Below are positions 34,243-42,855 of a stretch of 64,000 bases of DNA, in pieces. The position numbers and the translations under genes were made by a program. This DNA comes from SURF-21 sp964462595 (GTDB lineage: Bacteria; Actinomycetota; Geothermincolia; Geothermincolales; RBG-13-55-18). Positions within the stretch are counted from its first letter, which is position 1. Each line of letters begins with the position of its first letter. Below the pieces are notes generated by a model. It worked only from the letters and a program-made list of their open reading frames with translations, was not told the origin of the DNA and made no database searches. The stretch is taken from assembly GCA_964462595.1 (NCBI GenBank), contig CAYWXM010000036.1, forward strand, positions 35,741 to 99,740, read 5' to 3'.

Positions 34243-35304
34243 ATGAGTCCGAAAAAAACCGCTCTATCGCTGGGGTTAGATATAAGCACCAATTCCATAA
34301 AGGTGGCAGAGGTAACAACAGGAAAAGGTGGGCCCCTGCTGTCGAACCTTGGAATAGTCCATATCCCTGAAGGAGTTATCCGTGACGGCGAGGTGGAGGA
34401 CGGAGTAACCCTTGCCGAATCCCTGAAGGAACTGTGGGGCATGTCGGGCATCAAGGAGAAATCTGTAACCCTGGGAATTGCCAATCAGAGGGTAATCGTT
34501 AGACCCATCGAACTGCCGTACATGGAGAAGGAGGAACTCGACAGCGCCCTCCGTTTCCAGGTGCAGGAATTCATCCCCATACCCATCGAAGACGCCATAC
34601 TCGATTTTGACATCATCGAGGAGTTCATGACCGCGGAAGAGGAACGGATGCTCACAGTACTCCTGGTGGCAGCACATAAGGACATGATCCAGAGTTTCAT
34701 GGAGGTCCTTAAGTCGGCCGGGCTCAGTGCGGCGGCTATAGACCTCAAGGCTTTCGCCATACCTCGTTCGTTAATCCCACTGGAGGTACTGCAGGCGGGA
34801 TACGAGGAAGGGGAAACTGTATGCCTTATAAACGTGGGCGCGGGGATGACCAATATAGCCATACTGAAAGATAATGTACCTCGCTTCGCGAGGTTCCTTT
34901 TGCGGGGTGGAGATGACTTCACGCGTGCTTTAGTCAACCGACTGGACCTGGAATGGGAAGAAGCGGACGCGGCGAGGCGGGGTACGCTCGTAGATGAAGA
35001 GGCCAGTAAAGTTCTCCAGCAGGAGATACTTAACTTCGTTGGAGAGATAAGACGATCCATAGACTATTATATCGCTCAGACACAGGAAAGGGCTTTCAAC
35101 AAGGTTATCGTCTCAGGCAGCGGCTCGGTGACCATCAATCTATTCCAGGAGTTGAACAAGGGGCTGAGGCTGCCCCTGGAGTTTGGGAAGCCCCTCCAGA
35201 ACCTGCAGCTGGGGCATCTGCCTTATACCGCCGAGGAACTGGCGGAGATCGAGCCGTCCATAGCTGTATGCGTTGGCCTGGCGCTTCGGGAGGTTGTGGA
35301 ATGA
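34243..35304 (+). CDS. pilM: Type IV pilus assembly protein PilM
   Basis: A 353-residue cytoplasmic actin-like (FtsA-fold) ATPase of the pilus alignment complex. The phosphate-1 motif is LGLDISTNSIKVAEV, the central segment CLINVGAGMTNIAIL forms the second nucleotide loop, and VIVSGSGSV the third. It binds the PilN N-terminus. The stop overlaps the pilN start (ATGA), typical of the pilMNO unit. Confidence 0.95.
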   Translation: MSPKKTALSLGLDISTNSIKVAEVTTGKGGPLLSNLGIVHIPEGVIRDGEVEDGVTLAESLKELWGMSGIKEKSVTLGIANQRVIVRPIELPYMEKEELDSALRFQVQEFIPIPIEDAILDFDIIEEFMTAEEERMLTVLLVAAHKDMIQSFMEVLKSAGLSAAAIDLKAFAIPRSLIPLEVLQAGYEEGETVCLINVGAGMTNIAILKDNVPRFARFLLRGGDDFTRALVNRLDLEWEEADAARRGTLVDEEASKVLQQEILNFVGEIRRSIDYYIAQTQERAFNKVIVSGSGSVTINLFQELNKGLRLPLEFGKPLQNLQLGHLPYTAEELAEIEPSIAVCVGLALREVVE

Positions 35305-36146
35305 CCAGGATAAACCTGTTACCACCCGAGATAAGAGAGAGAGCGGAAAGACCTCACCTGGCACCATGGTTTATCCTCATGGGAATTATAACCGTGGTTG
35401 CAATAGTCGGGATGTGGATGCTGTTCAGTGCCCAGGAGTCGGGAAAGAAGGATACGCTCAGAGAAAAGGAACAGGAACTTCAGGATCTGCAGAAACAAAC
35501 CAAGCCTATAGAAGTGTTCGAGGAGCAGCAGAGCCAGCTTGAAAGCCTGAAATCTTTATACGATCAGGCAAACCTGGGAAGGCTCGCCTGGGCTCAAATG
35601 CTAAACGACCTGGCGATGTACGTGCCCGAGGGTCTGGCTACGGCATCAAACCCCAGGGCGCCGGCAATATGGCTAACGACGTTGGAGATAGATGCAACTG
35701 AGCTGGAGAAGATAGCGGGTGCGGCGGCCGGAGAGCAAGCCGCAGTTAGCGGTGCTGCCCCTATAGTTATTGATGGTTATGCCACGCCCGCGTGGTTACG
35801 CGTTCAGACATGGCTGCCGCGGGCCAGCGATTTCAAGGCCAAGGGATTCCTGGACGCTTATCCCTATTACTATTACTTCCGGGGACACCCCAAGGTAGCG
35901 GAATTTTTCGTGCGCCTGCAGAATATGGAGGAATGGAGCAACCTGTGGATAGAGGACTCGGTCCAGGCAAGCATAAGCGAGACTAGGATAGTGACCACCG
36001 AGACTTCACCGGGCGTTTTCGAGCAACAGGAAGAGTCCTACTCCGACTGGGCTATCTCCTTCAGGATAACTGCACACTGGAATCCGGAAAATGCCATATG
36101 GAATAACACTACCGAGGAAGCCCAGGCGTCTGGAGGTGGGGGATAA
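35301..36146 (+). CDS. pilN: Type IV pilus assembly protein PilN
   Basis: A 281-residue bitopic membrane protein. It starts with MTRINLLPPEIRE, the INLLP motif that docks into PilM, followed by a transmembrane helix (about residues 20-42), a coiled coil and a periplasmic/extracytoplasmic domain. It is longer than typical PilN because of an extended C-terminal domain (residues about 180-281). The start at 35301 overlaps pilM by four bases; upstream starts in the same frame would lie inside pilM. Confidence 0.88.
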   Translation: MTRINLLPPEIRERAERPHLAPWFILMGIITVVAIVGMWMLFSAQESGKKDTLREKEQELQDLQKQTKPIEVFEEQQSQLESLKSLYDQANLGRLAWAQMLNDLAMYVPEGLATASNPRAPAIWLTTLEIDATELEKIAGAAAGEQAAVSGAAPIVIDGYATPAWLRVQTWLPRASDFKAKGFLDAYPYYYYFRGHPKVAEFFVRLQNMEEWSNLWIEDSVQASISETRIVTTETSPGVFEQQEESYSDWAISFRITAHWNPENAIWNNTTEEAQASGGGG

Positions 36147-36721
36147 TGAAGCTCAAGGCAAGCTCGGGCGTATGGATACTCCTGGGTGTCATTATATGTA
36201 TCATAATAATTGTGCTCGCTCTATTCCTGATCGTATTTCCAAAGAAAAACAAGGTAGGCGAGGCTCAGACCCAGATCGACGATATAGAGATGAGAATAAA
36301 CACGGAGAGGAACAGGCTCAGTCAGCTGAAGCAGTACGAAAAAGACCCGGAGCAGTTTCTCAGGCAGATAGACGTTCTTGAGGAACGCATACCTTCAAAC
36401 GTAGAGCTTGCCGATATAATGCAGGAGATTGATTACGCTGCGGAGGAAGCAGGCCTGGATTTCGTCTCCTTCACGCCTGATTTTCCGGTGACATCTCAAT
36501 CTTTGTACGCGGTAACGAGCGAAGTGAATATGCGCGGCCGTTACTTCAACCTTATAGAGTTCTTTAACCACATTGAAAGGCTACCAAGATCAGTTAAAGT
36601 TGTGTCTTTGAGCGTAGCGGCAAGCGATGAGGGATTGCCCTATCTGACGATAAGGATAGTATTCAGGTCGTTTTTCACAACCGAACAGGGGATCGAGAAA
36701 CTGGTCAAGTCTGCTGGATAG
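36146..36721 (+). CDS. pilO: Type IV pilus assembly protein PilO
   Basis: A 191-residue protein with an N-terminal transmembrane helix (about residues 9-31), a coiled coil (about 35-75) and a ferredoxin-like extracytoplasmic domain ending in a conserved-looking GRYFNLIEFFNHIERLPR segment typical of PilO. It pairs with PilN in the alignment complex. The ATG shares one base with the pilN stop. Confidence 0.9.
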   Translation: MKLKASSGVWILLGVIICIIIIVLALFLIVFPKKNKVGEAQTQIDDIEMRINTERNRLSQLKQYEKDPEQFLRQIDVLEERIPSNVELADIMQEIDYAAEEAGLDFVSFTPDFPVTSQSLYAVTSEVNMRGRYFNLIEFFNHIERLPRSVKVVSLSVAASDEGLPYLTIRIVFRSFFTTEQGIEKLVKSAG

Positions 36722-36737
36722 ATTTCGTAATTGAGAC

Positions 36738-37478
36738 ATGACAAGAGAGCGGGTTGGAGTGGTTATGAAGATCGCTGATAAAGGAACTGCCGGGAGCAGA
36801 AAAGGGGATGAAACCCGAGCGGAGTTTCCCGTAGAGCGAATCCGCATGCTCACCGGCATGACCATTTCGTTGGTGATAATCACCGTGCTGGTGCTTGCCG
36901 TTAGTCCTGGCAGCACGGGAAAGGACAGAGCCGCTCTTTCCCAGGCGTTGCTGTCGGATCAGGACGGCGTGGAGATAGATACGGAAAACCTGACATCGAG
37001 GATAGTCGAGCAGAAGTTCCAGATACATATGGAGGAGATGGACCAGGAAACCGGGGAGATACCATATGTTGATATATGGGTACTTAATGACCCGTTTTAT
37101 CCGCTGATGGGAGAAATAGGAGGCTTAAGGGAGGAAGAAGGAGGGCTCGCGAACAAGCAATGGCAGATGCTGGGCTTTCCAGATTACGAAGCAAGTACGG
37201 GGACGACGACGGGAGCGCCCACAGGTTCGGCTCCGAGTACAATTCCGGTTACGGCGGGGGTGACCGATAGAGTTTTGCTCGTCGAGGACATATACGAGAT
37301 GAGGGGAATAAGGTACGTGGACGTAAAGGTCAACGACGTAGAATACAATATGATGAAAGCGGGAAGCGAGTTTGCGGAAGTATTCAGGATACAGGAGATA
37401 AAAGATGATGACGGAGTGATAGTGTTGTGCGGAGACGAGGCCTACGAAATTGAGGTAGGCCAGCTCAGAAAGATATAG
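36738..37478 (+). CDS. Unknown bitopic membrane protein at the PilP position
   Basis: A 246-residue protein with a basic cytoplasmic N-terminus, one transmembrane helix (about residues 39-58) and an extracytoplasmic part containing a Thr/Ser/Pro/Gly-rich linker (about 155-178) before a small C-terminal domain (YEMRGIRYVDVKVND ... GDEAYEIEVGQL). I do not recognise the family. It follows pilO by 16 bases and ends the pil operon, the place where pilP lies in Proteobacteria. PilP is a lipoprotein with a beta-domain C-terminus, and this protein has no lipobox, so it may be a functional analogue in a bacterium with a different envelope. Confidence 0.8.
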   Translation: MTRERVGVVMKIADKGTAGSRKGDETRAEFPVERIRMLTGMTISLVIITVLVLAVSPGSTGKDRAALSQALLSDQDGVEIDTENLTSRIVEQKFQIHMEEMDQETGEIPYVDIWVLNDPFYPLMGEIGGLREEEGGLANKQWQMLGFPDYEASTGTTTGAPTGSAPSTIPVTAGVTDRVLLVEDIYEMRGIRYVDVKVNDVEYNMMKAGSEFAEVFRIQEIKDDDGVIVLCGDEAYEIEVGQLRKI

Positions 37479-37497
37479 AGAAAAAGAGGGATGAGGA

Positions 37498-37521
37498 GGG
37501 CGGCGAGAAGCCGCCCTTTTT
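37498..37521 (+). terminator. Rho-independent terminator closing the pil operon
   Basis: GGGCGGC, loop GAGAA, GCCGCCC, then TTTTT. It lies 20 bases after the last pil gene and 33 bases before aroC, separating the pilus and aromatic transcripts. Confidence 0.9.
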
Positions 37522-37554
37522 GATTTAGACATGTTGTTGCGTAAGGAGACCATG

Positions 37555-38712
37555 ATGCTCAGGTTTATGGATGCGGGGGAATCACACGGGAAAGGGATTA
37601 TGACCATAGTGGAGGGAATGCCATACGGAGTTGAAGTAAGCGGGGAGGAGATAGAGAAGGAACTGGCAAGGAGAAGGTTAGGCTACGGCAGGGGCGGCCG
37701 CATGAAGCTTGAGGCGGATAAGGTGGAGATATTGAGCGGCATAAGGTCGGGCAAGACAATCGGCAGCCCGGTTGCCATAATGGTCTTGAATGCAGAATAC
37801 GAGAAATGGAAGGATATCATGCCGGTTGAGGGGAGTAACGGCATAGATGCCTTGACGAAGCCAAGGCCGGGGCATGCAGATCTCGCGGGTGCGTTGAAGT
37901 ACGGGACCAGGGATATACGGGACGTGCTCGAGAGAGCTTCGGCTCGCGAGACTGTGGGTAGGGTATGCGCTGGAGCAATGGCAAAAATGTTGTTGAGTAG
38001 AGTTGGAATTGAAGTTTTTTCCCACGTGCTGCAGATAGGAGGGATAAATGCGGAAGAGACTGAGAATTCCCCGAAAAGGGATGAGGTGATGAAGGCGGAC
38101 GAAAACCCAGTGCGTTGTCTTGATGAAGAAGCGTCGTCGCTGATGGTAAAGGAGATAGACAGGGCAAAAACTGAAGGAAATACGCTGGGGGGTATATTCG
38201 AGATACTGGCGTTTGGGGTTCCACCTGGAATCGGAAGCTATGCACATTGGGATAGAAGGTTGGATGCACGAATCGCCGGAGCGGTCATGTCGGTTCAGGC
38301 TATTAAAGGAGTCGAGATAGGAAAAGGTTTCAAGATGGCGGGAATGCGCGGTTCTGACGTGCTGGATGCCATAAACTACGAGAAAGGAAAGGGGTTTTCG
38401 CGACTTGCAAACAACGCAGGTGGGATTGAAGGTGGAATGACGAACGGGGAGGTAGTAGTGGTGCGTGCTGCCATGAAACCCATACCGACCCTGTCCGATC
38501 CTCCCTACACGGTGGACCTGGCGAGCAAGGAAAGGGTTAAAGCTGCAGTGGAACGCGCAGACATATGTGCGGTCCCGGCGGCGGCGGTTATCGCGGAGTC
38601 CTGCGTTGCATTAGTGCTTGCGGACTCCATGCTGGAGAAGACGGGTGGAGACAGCATGGACGAAATAAGGGAACGTTTCCAGGTCATGGTTAGAAGACAA
38701 ACCGACTTCTGA
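37555..38712 (+). CDS. aroC: Chorismate synthase
   Basis: A 385-residue FMN-dependent enzyme making chorismate from EPSP. Signatures are GESHGKGI near the N-terminus, RPGHADLAGALKYG, RASARETVGRV and the central GGIEGGMTNGE. The frame opens at 37531, but AAGGAGA places the start at ATG 37555 (MLRFMDAGESHG, the usual N-terminus), with ATG 37552 as close alternative. It is the first gene of aroCKBQ. Confidence 0.96.
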   Translation: MLRFMDAGESHGKGIMTIVEGMPYGVEVSGEEIEKELARRRLGYGRGGRMKLEADKVEILSGIRSGKTIGSPVAIMVLNAEYEKWKDIMPVEGSNGIDALTKPRPGHADLAGALKYGTRDIRDVLERASARETVGRVCAGAMAKMLLSRVGIEVFSHVLQIGGINAEETENSPKRDEVMKADENPVRCLDEEASSLMVKEIDRAKTEGNTLGGIFEILAFGVPPGIGSYAHWDRRLDARIAGAVMSVQAIKGVEIGKGFKMAGMRGSDVLDAINYEKGKGFSRLANNAGGIEGGMTNGEVVVVRAAMKPIPTLSDPPYTVDLASKERVKAAVERADICAVPAAAVIAESCVALVLADSMLEKTGGDSMDEIRERFQVMVRRQTDF

Positions 38713-38729
38713 TACCGGGAGGGAAGAAA

Positions 38730-39269
38730 CTGGAACCTGAAGCGCCACAACGTGAAGCCCACGCAATAGCACTTATCGGCTTCATGGGCTCGGGTAAGAG
38801 TACCGTGGGCCCGATCCTGGCAGAGAGGCTGAGCATGCCATTCATTGAGCTGGATCAGGTGGTAGCGTCGGATGCGGGCAGGAGTATAGAGGAGATCTTC
38901 GCGGACGAGGGCGAGCATGCATTCAGGAGGCGCGAGAGTGAAGCGCTTGGGAATGAGCTGCGAAGAGGAGAAAAGGTGATCTCTTGCGGCGGTGGGGTGG
39001 TTTTAAGAGACGATAATGTGCAGCTGCTCAGGCAGAGATGCCGCGTTTACCTGCTGAAGGTATCAAGCCGAACGGCCTTACAACGGTTGCGAGGGAAAGG
39101 GGGGCGGCCCCTGCTTGAGGGCGTTCAGTTGGATGAGGAAGTCGGGAGAATAATGGAAGAGCGGTCGAGCAAGTATGCATCCGCGGCGCACGAGATCATA
39201 GAAGCGGACGACGCAAGCCCTGAGGTTATAGCGGAGGAGATTGCCAGGCGATGGCGGAAATACAGGTAA
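38730..39269 (+). CDS. aroK: Shikimate kinase, probable CTG start
   Basis: A P-loop kinase phosphorylating shikimate. The conserved strand IALIGFMGSGKST, the shikimate-binding residues (ELDQVVASDAGRSI, EHAFRRRES), the CGGGVV loop and the lid Arg in GRPLL are all present. The first ATG in frame (38784) lies inside the Walker A motif and would delete the first beta strand. No ATG, GTG or TTG precedes it in frame after the aroC stop, but a CTG at 38730 sits six bases after GGGAGGGA. I therefore place the start there (179 residues, normal length). A sequencing error hiding a normal start is the alternative. The 3' end overlaps aroB by 19 bases. Confidence 0.88.
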   Translation: MEPEAPQREAHAIALIGFMGSGKSTVGPILAERLSMPFIELDQVVASDAGRSIEEIFADEGEHAFRRRESEALGNELRRGEKVISCGGGVVLRDDNVQLLRQRCRVYLLKVSSRTALQRLRGKGGRPLLEGVQLDEEVGRIMEERSSKYASAAHEIIEADDASPEVIAEEIARRWRKYR

Positions 39270-40372
39270 GTACTGGGGGAGGGGGATACCGCGTTCATAT
39301 AGGCCAGGGTGTAATCGAGCGGGACTTGGCAAGGGGTATTTCACGTATGTCTCCGGGTGGTGTGACGGTGGTTAGCCATCCCTCCATATACGCTAAGCAC
39401 GGGAGGAGGCTGCAAGATGCACTGGAGGCCGCACTGAAGCATCGTGAAGATATATCCCTTTATCTTTTTCCTGAAGGCGAGGAAAACAAGTGCTTGAAGA
39501 ATCTCGAGAAAGGTTACAGAGCAATGCTGAAAAGCGGGGTCAACAGGGAGCATATCCTGGTGTGCTTCGGGGGGGGCGTGGTAGGAGACCTCGCCGGTTT
39601 TCTGGCCGCCACCTATATGCGCGGTATGAGATACGTGCAGGCACCGACGACGCTTATGGCCATGGTAGACTCAGCCATAGGAGGAAAGGTGGGTGTGGAC
39701 CTGCCGGGAGCGAAGAACGCCGTGGGGGCTTTCTACCAGCCACAGGCGGTATATAGCGATATAGATCTCCTGGATACGCTGCCGGAGAGGGAACTGCGCA
39801 GTGGGCTCACAGAGGTAGTTAAATACGGGTTCCTGTTCGATGAGAAATTGTTGGAGTCCGTTGAAGCGTGGGGAGGAGAAATACCCGCAAGAGGACGCGA
39901 CCTCGGCGAGATAATCGATACATGCGTGGCCCATAAGGCGAGGGTAGTGAGCGCCGATGAACGCGACCTCAGTGGCGAGAGAGCCCTGCTTAATTATGGA
40001 CACACCTTTGGGCACGCCCTCGAGTCGTCTTGCGGTTACGGAGAGATGCGTCACGGTGAGGCGGTGGCGCTGGGCATGATCATGGCCGCTCGCCTCTCGG
40101 AGATCGTGGGGTTATCCGGAGAGGGCCTATACGCATACCACTGCCGTGTGTTGCTGCCCATCCTGAGCGAGTTGCCAGACGGTTGCCATCTCGAACTCGG
40201 GAGGATCATGTCCGATATGCAGACGGACAAGAAAAAGGGTGAGCGGATGAGGTTCGTGCTCCTGGAGGAGCCGCAGTCACCGCACCTTGTAGAAGCGGTG
40301 GCGGAGCGATCCATCGTATCGGCTGTAGAGGAGACCCTTGAGATGTTGAGGAGGGCGGACATATGCCATTAG
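39251..40372 (+). CDS. aroB: 3-dehydroquinate synthase
   Basis: A 373-residue NAD- and zinc-dependent enzyme converting DAHP to 3-dehydroquinate. The NAD-binding GGGVVGDLAGF, the DSAIGGKVGVDLPGAKN substrate loop and the zinc ligands in GHTFGHALE and RHGEAVALGM are present. It overlaps aroK upstream (19 bases) and aroQ downstream (10 bases), indicating tight coupling. Confidence 0.96.
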   Translation: MAEIQVSTGGGGYRVHIGQGVIERDLARGISRMSPGGVTVVSHPSIYAKHGRRLQDALEAALKHREDISLYLFPEGEENKCLKNLEKGYRAMLKSGVNREHILVCFGGGVVGDLAGFLAATYMRGMRYVQAPTTLMAMVDSAIGGKVGVDLPGAKNAVGAFYQPQAVYSDIDLLDTLPERELRSGLTEVVKYGFLFDEKLLESVEAWGGEIPARGRDLGEIIDTCVAHKARVVSADERDLSGERALLNYGHTFGHALESSCGYGEMRHGEAVALGMIMAARLSEIVGLSGEGLYAYHCRVLLPILSELPDGCHLELGRIMSDMQTDKKKGERMRFVLLEEPQSPHLVEAVAERSIVSAVEETLEMLRRADICH

Positions 40373-40806
40373 TTGCGGTGGTAAACGGCCCCAATCTTAA
40401 CATGCTGGGCAGCAGGGAGCCCGGCATCTATGGGCTGTCCACCTGGGAGGAGATAAGAAAGGGCATCGAGGAAAAAGCGATAGAACTGGGATTGGAGCTA
40501 GAGTTCTTCCAAAGCAACCACGAGGGAGCGATTATCGATCACCTGCATGGATTAGCGGGATACGCCGGGGGACTGATAATAAATCCCGGCGCCCTCACAC
40601 ATTACAGCTATTCGCTTCGAGATGCACTTGCAGCGCTGCGGTTTCCCGTTATAGAGGTTCATATGACCAACATCCATGCCAGGGAGGAATGGCGTACCAA
40701 CTCCGTCACATCACCTGTGGTCGCGGGAGTGATAACGGGATTGGGCGCACACGGCTACAAGCTCGCCCTCTTGGCCTTATCGGAGCTTTTAGGTAATGAA
40801 GAATAA
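40363..40806 (+). CDS. aroQ: 3-dehydroquinate dehydratase, type II
   Basis: A 147-residue type II dehydroquinase, active as a dodecamer. The catalytic Tyr is in SREPGIYG (flexible loop), the Asn in INPGALTHYS, and the catalytic His in EVHMTNIHAREEWR. The start overlaps the aroB 3' end. Together with aroE, aroC, aroK and aroB it leaves only DAHP synthase and EPSP synthase to be found elsewhere. Confidence 0.96.
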   Translation: MPLVAVVNGPNLNMLGSREPGIYGLSTWEEIRKGIEEKAIELGLELEFFQSNHEGAIIDHLHGLAGYAGGLIINPGALTHYSYSLRDALAALRFPVIEVHMTNIHAREEWRTNSVTSPVVAGVITGLGAHGYKLALLALSELLGNEE

Positions 40807-40822
40807 TCGTGGATTATAGTGA

Positions 40823-41353
40823 AACTTCTCGTCCCTGTTAATCCACGCAAAAGACCAGGGGAATTACTTCGAAGGCGATAAGACGCTTAGCGGCAACCTG
40901 GGGGCCTACGCGTCATCCTCCGTCACCGTCATCTACTGCACCTGCAACATGACCCTCAACGGCTTCGCCTGGAATCAGCCGAACATGAAAGGTATCCTGG
41001 TATGCGAGGGGGCCTTCACCGCCAATTCCACCCTGCAATTCTACGCCGGCTCGAGTTTTCAGGTCATCGCCGCAGGGGACGTCGTTTTCAACAACGACTG
41101 GAGTTTCGCCGGGGGCGGTTCGAGCAACGAATACTTATTCTGGTCCGGAAACGACGCGTATATCGACCTGGGGATGTTCGTCGACCAGAAGCTGCAGGTA
41201 ACGGCATTGAGGGACGTCAACATCTTCAGCACCGATAACTTCTTCTCAACCTGCCGCGTGACCTATAAGCCACCGGATATTGATGTGTCCGCTTTCCCGG
41301 TCGAGATGACGATTACCAACTTGAAGGAACTGCCTAGCGAGCCAAGCGAATAG
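40823..41353 (+). pseudogene. 3' remnant of a large exported protein gene
   Basis: A frame open from 40823 (after in-frame stops at 40817 and 40820) encodes about 176 residues starting mid-domain (HAKDQGNYFEGDKTLSGNL). It is rich in Ser, Gly, Asn and aromatic residues in short alternating strands (LQFYAGSSFQVIAAGDVVF, WSFAGGGSSNEYLFW), as in beta-solenoid or pilus-tip-like secreted proteins. No start codon with a ribosome site and no signal peptide is present, so it looks like the C-terminal end of a decayed or deleted gene. The first ATG in frame is at 40949. Its link to the pilus block is only positional. Confidence 0.5.
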
Positions 41354-41374
41354 ACGGCCGATCTGCGAAATAGA

Positions 41375-41408
41375 CGGATGCCCGCCTTCGGGTCATCATC
41401 CGTTATTT
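41375..41408 (+). terminator. Terminator-like hairpin after the gene remnant
   Basis: CGGATG-CCCG, loop CCTT, CGGG-(TCAT)-CATCCG followed by TTATTT. The stem is interrupted by a four-base bulge on the 3' side. It lies 21 bases after the stop of the remnant, as for a once-functional gene. Confidence 0.45.
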
Positions 41409-41641
41409 GTGGATTGACGTTGTAAAAGACCTTGCATGGATTATGTACGAGACATTTGCCTGACCTTGCCATTTGTCTATAACCTATAGGAGATGTCACT
41501 TCATTGCGCAGGGATTTATTATTGAACGAGGAGATGGCCGTTGCTCTCATGTACACGAAGTTGTGAAATCTTGCCGATATAATTTTTTACCAGCGGAGAA
41601 GTGATGGAGGGACGCCGGCTACAAGAAAGGAGGCGAGCGTT

Positions 41642-42727
41642 CTGGATGCCAGTGAATATGCGGAAAGGCGAAGGGGATTCAACGTATTGATGAGAGGAGA
41701 GGGACTCGATGCCCTGCTGGTAACGCACCTTCCCGATATACGCTACCTGTGCGGTTTCAGCGGCTCGAGCGGAGTCGTCCTGCTGCTGCAGGACAGGGGC
41801 TACCTGCTCACCGATTTTCGCTACCGCGAGCAGTCCGCGCTCGAGGTATCAGGACTGAAGGTCGTGATATACGAAAAGGGAATAGAGGATGCGGTCGCGG
41901 CTGCATTGAGACGACATAAGGGTTCGAAGCTGGGCTTTGATCCGGCATCATTGTCGTATGCGGGAGTGATAGCCATGCGGCGCCGTCTCAAGGGACTGGC
42001 CAGCCTCGTGCCGCTCAGAGGCTCTCTGACGCTTCTGAGAGCGCGTAAGAGCCCCTCAGAGCTGGAGATTATACGGAAGGGTATATATATAGCGGAAGAG
42101 GCCTTTAAAAAGGCCGTACACGAGATGAACAGCGGAAACAGCGAGTCTGATCTCGCGGCCGCCATAGATAACGAGGCCAGGCGCATGGGCGCGGAAGCGC
42201 CTTCTTTCGAGACCATCGTGGCCAGCGGGAAGCGGGGGGCGCTGGTGCATGCCGCTCCGTCCAGAAAAAGGCTGAGCGGCGCTACGGTTATCGACTGGGG
42301 CGTGGTGTACAAGGGATACTGCACGGACGCCACGCGCACGGTGGCCTTCGCAAGGGTTCCCGCACTGTTGAAGAAAGTCCACGGCATCGTCCTGGAGGCG
42401 CAGAAACGGGCGATGGATGCGGCAAAGCCGGGGGTAAAGGCCGGTGATGTCGACGCCGCCGCCCGCGAGGTCATCGAGAAGGCCGGCTATGGCGGGGCTT
42501 TCGGGCACGGGCTGGGACATGGAGTCGGGATAGAGGTTCACGAGCGCCCATCCGTGGGCAAGACCAGCAGCGACGTGCTCGAGGAGGGGATGGTATTCAC
42601 CAACGAGCCCGGCATCTACCTGCCGGGTGTGGGCGGCGTCCGCGTGGAGGACATGATGCTCGTAACCCGGGGCGGAGCGGAGCTGATGACAACGCTCCCC
42701 CGAGGTCTCGACCTCTCCGATTACTAG
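41642..42727 (+). CDS. M24-family Xaa-Pro aminopeptidase, probable CTG start
   Basis: A two-domain peptidase of about 361 residues that removes residues N-terminal to proline. The creatinase-like N-domain (LLVTHLPDIRYLCGFSGS) is followed by the pita-bread domain with metal ligands in IDWGVVYKGYCTDATRT, GHGLGHGVGIEVHE, TNEPGIYLPG and VEDMMLV. TTG 41687 would leave only six residues before the first strand and lacks a good ribosome site. AAGGAGG lies eight bases before a CTG at 41642, which restores the usual N-terminal helix. It is at its conserved place between aroQ and efp. Confidence 0.88.
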   Translation: MDASEYAERRRGFNVLMRGEGLDALLVTHLPDIRYLCGFSGSSGVVLLLQDRGYLLTDFRYREQSALEVSGLKVVIYEKGIEDAVAAALRRHKGSKLGFDPASLSYAGVIAMRRRLKGLASLVPLRGSLTLLRARKSPSELEIIRKGIYIAEEAFKKAVHEMNSGNSESDLAAAIDNEARRMGAEAPSFETIVASGKRGALVHAAPSRKRLSGATVIDWGVVYKGYCTDATRTVAFARVPALLKKVHGIVLEAQKRAMDAAKPGVKAGDVDAAAREVIEKAGYGGAFGHGLGHGVGIEVHERPSVGKTSSDVLEEGMVFTNEPGIYLPGVGGVRVEDMMLVTRGGAELMTTLPRGLDLSDY

Positions 42728-42808
42728 GATAAACCTCGTCGGCGGTATCTTTTCAAACTGCCCGCCAGGCAATGCTGTGAATAACCTGCCGGTGGGCGGC
42801 GAGAGCTA

Positions 42809-42817
42809 TGCTAAAAT
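42809..42817 (+). promoter_or_regulatory. Extended -10 element before efp
   Basis: TGC followed by TAAAAT, 38 bases before the efp ATG. No clear -35 is present, which extended -10 promoters tolerate. Confidence 0.35.
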
Positions 42818-42855
42818 GATTGACGCGATACATAACGGAGCCAGGAGAGTGAAGG

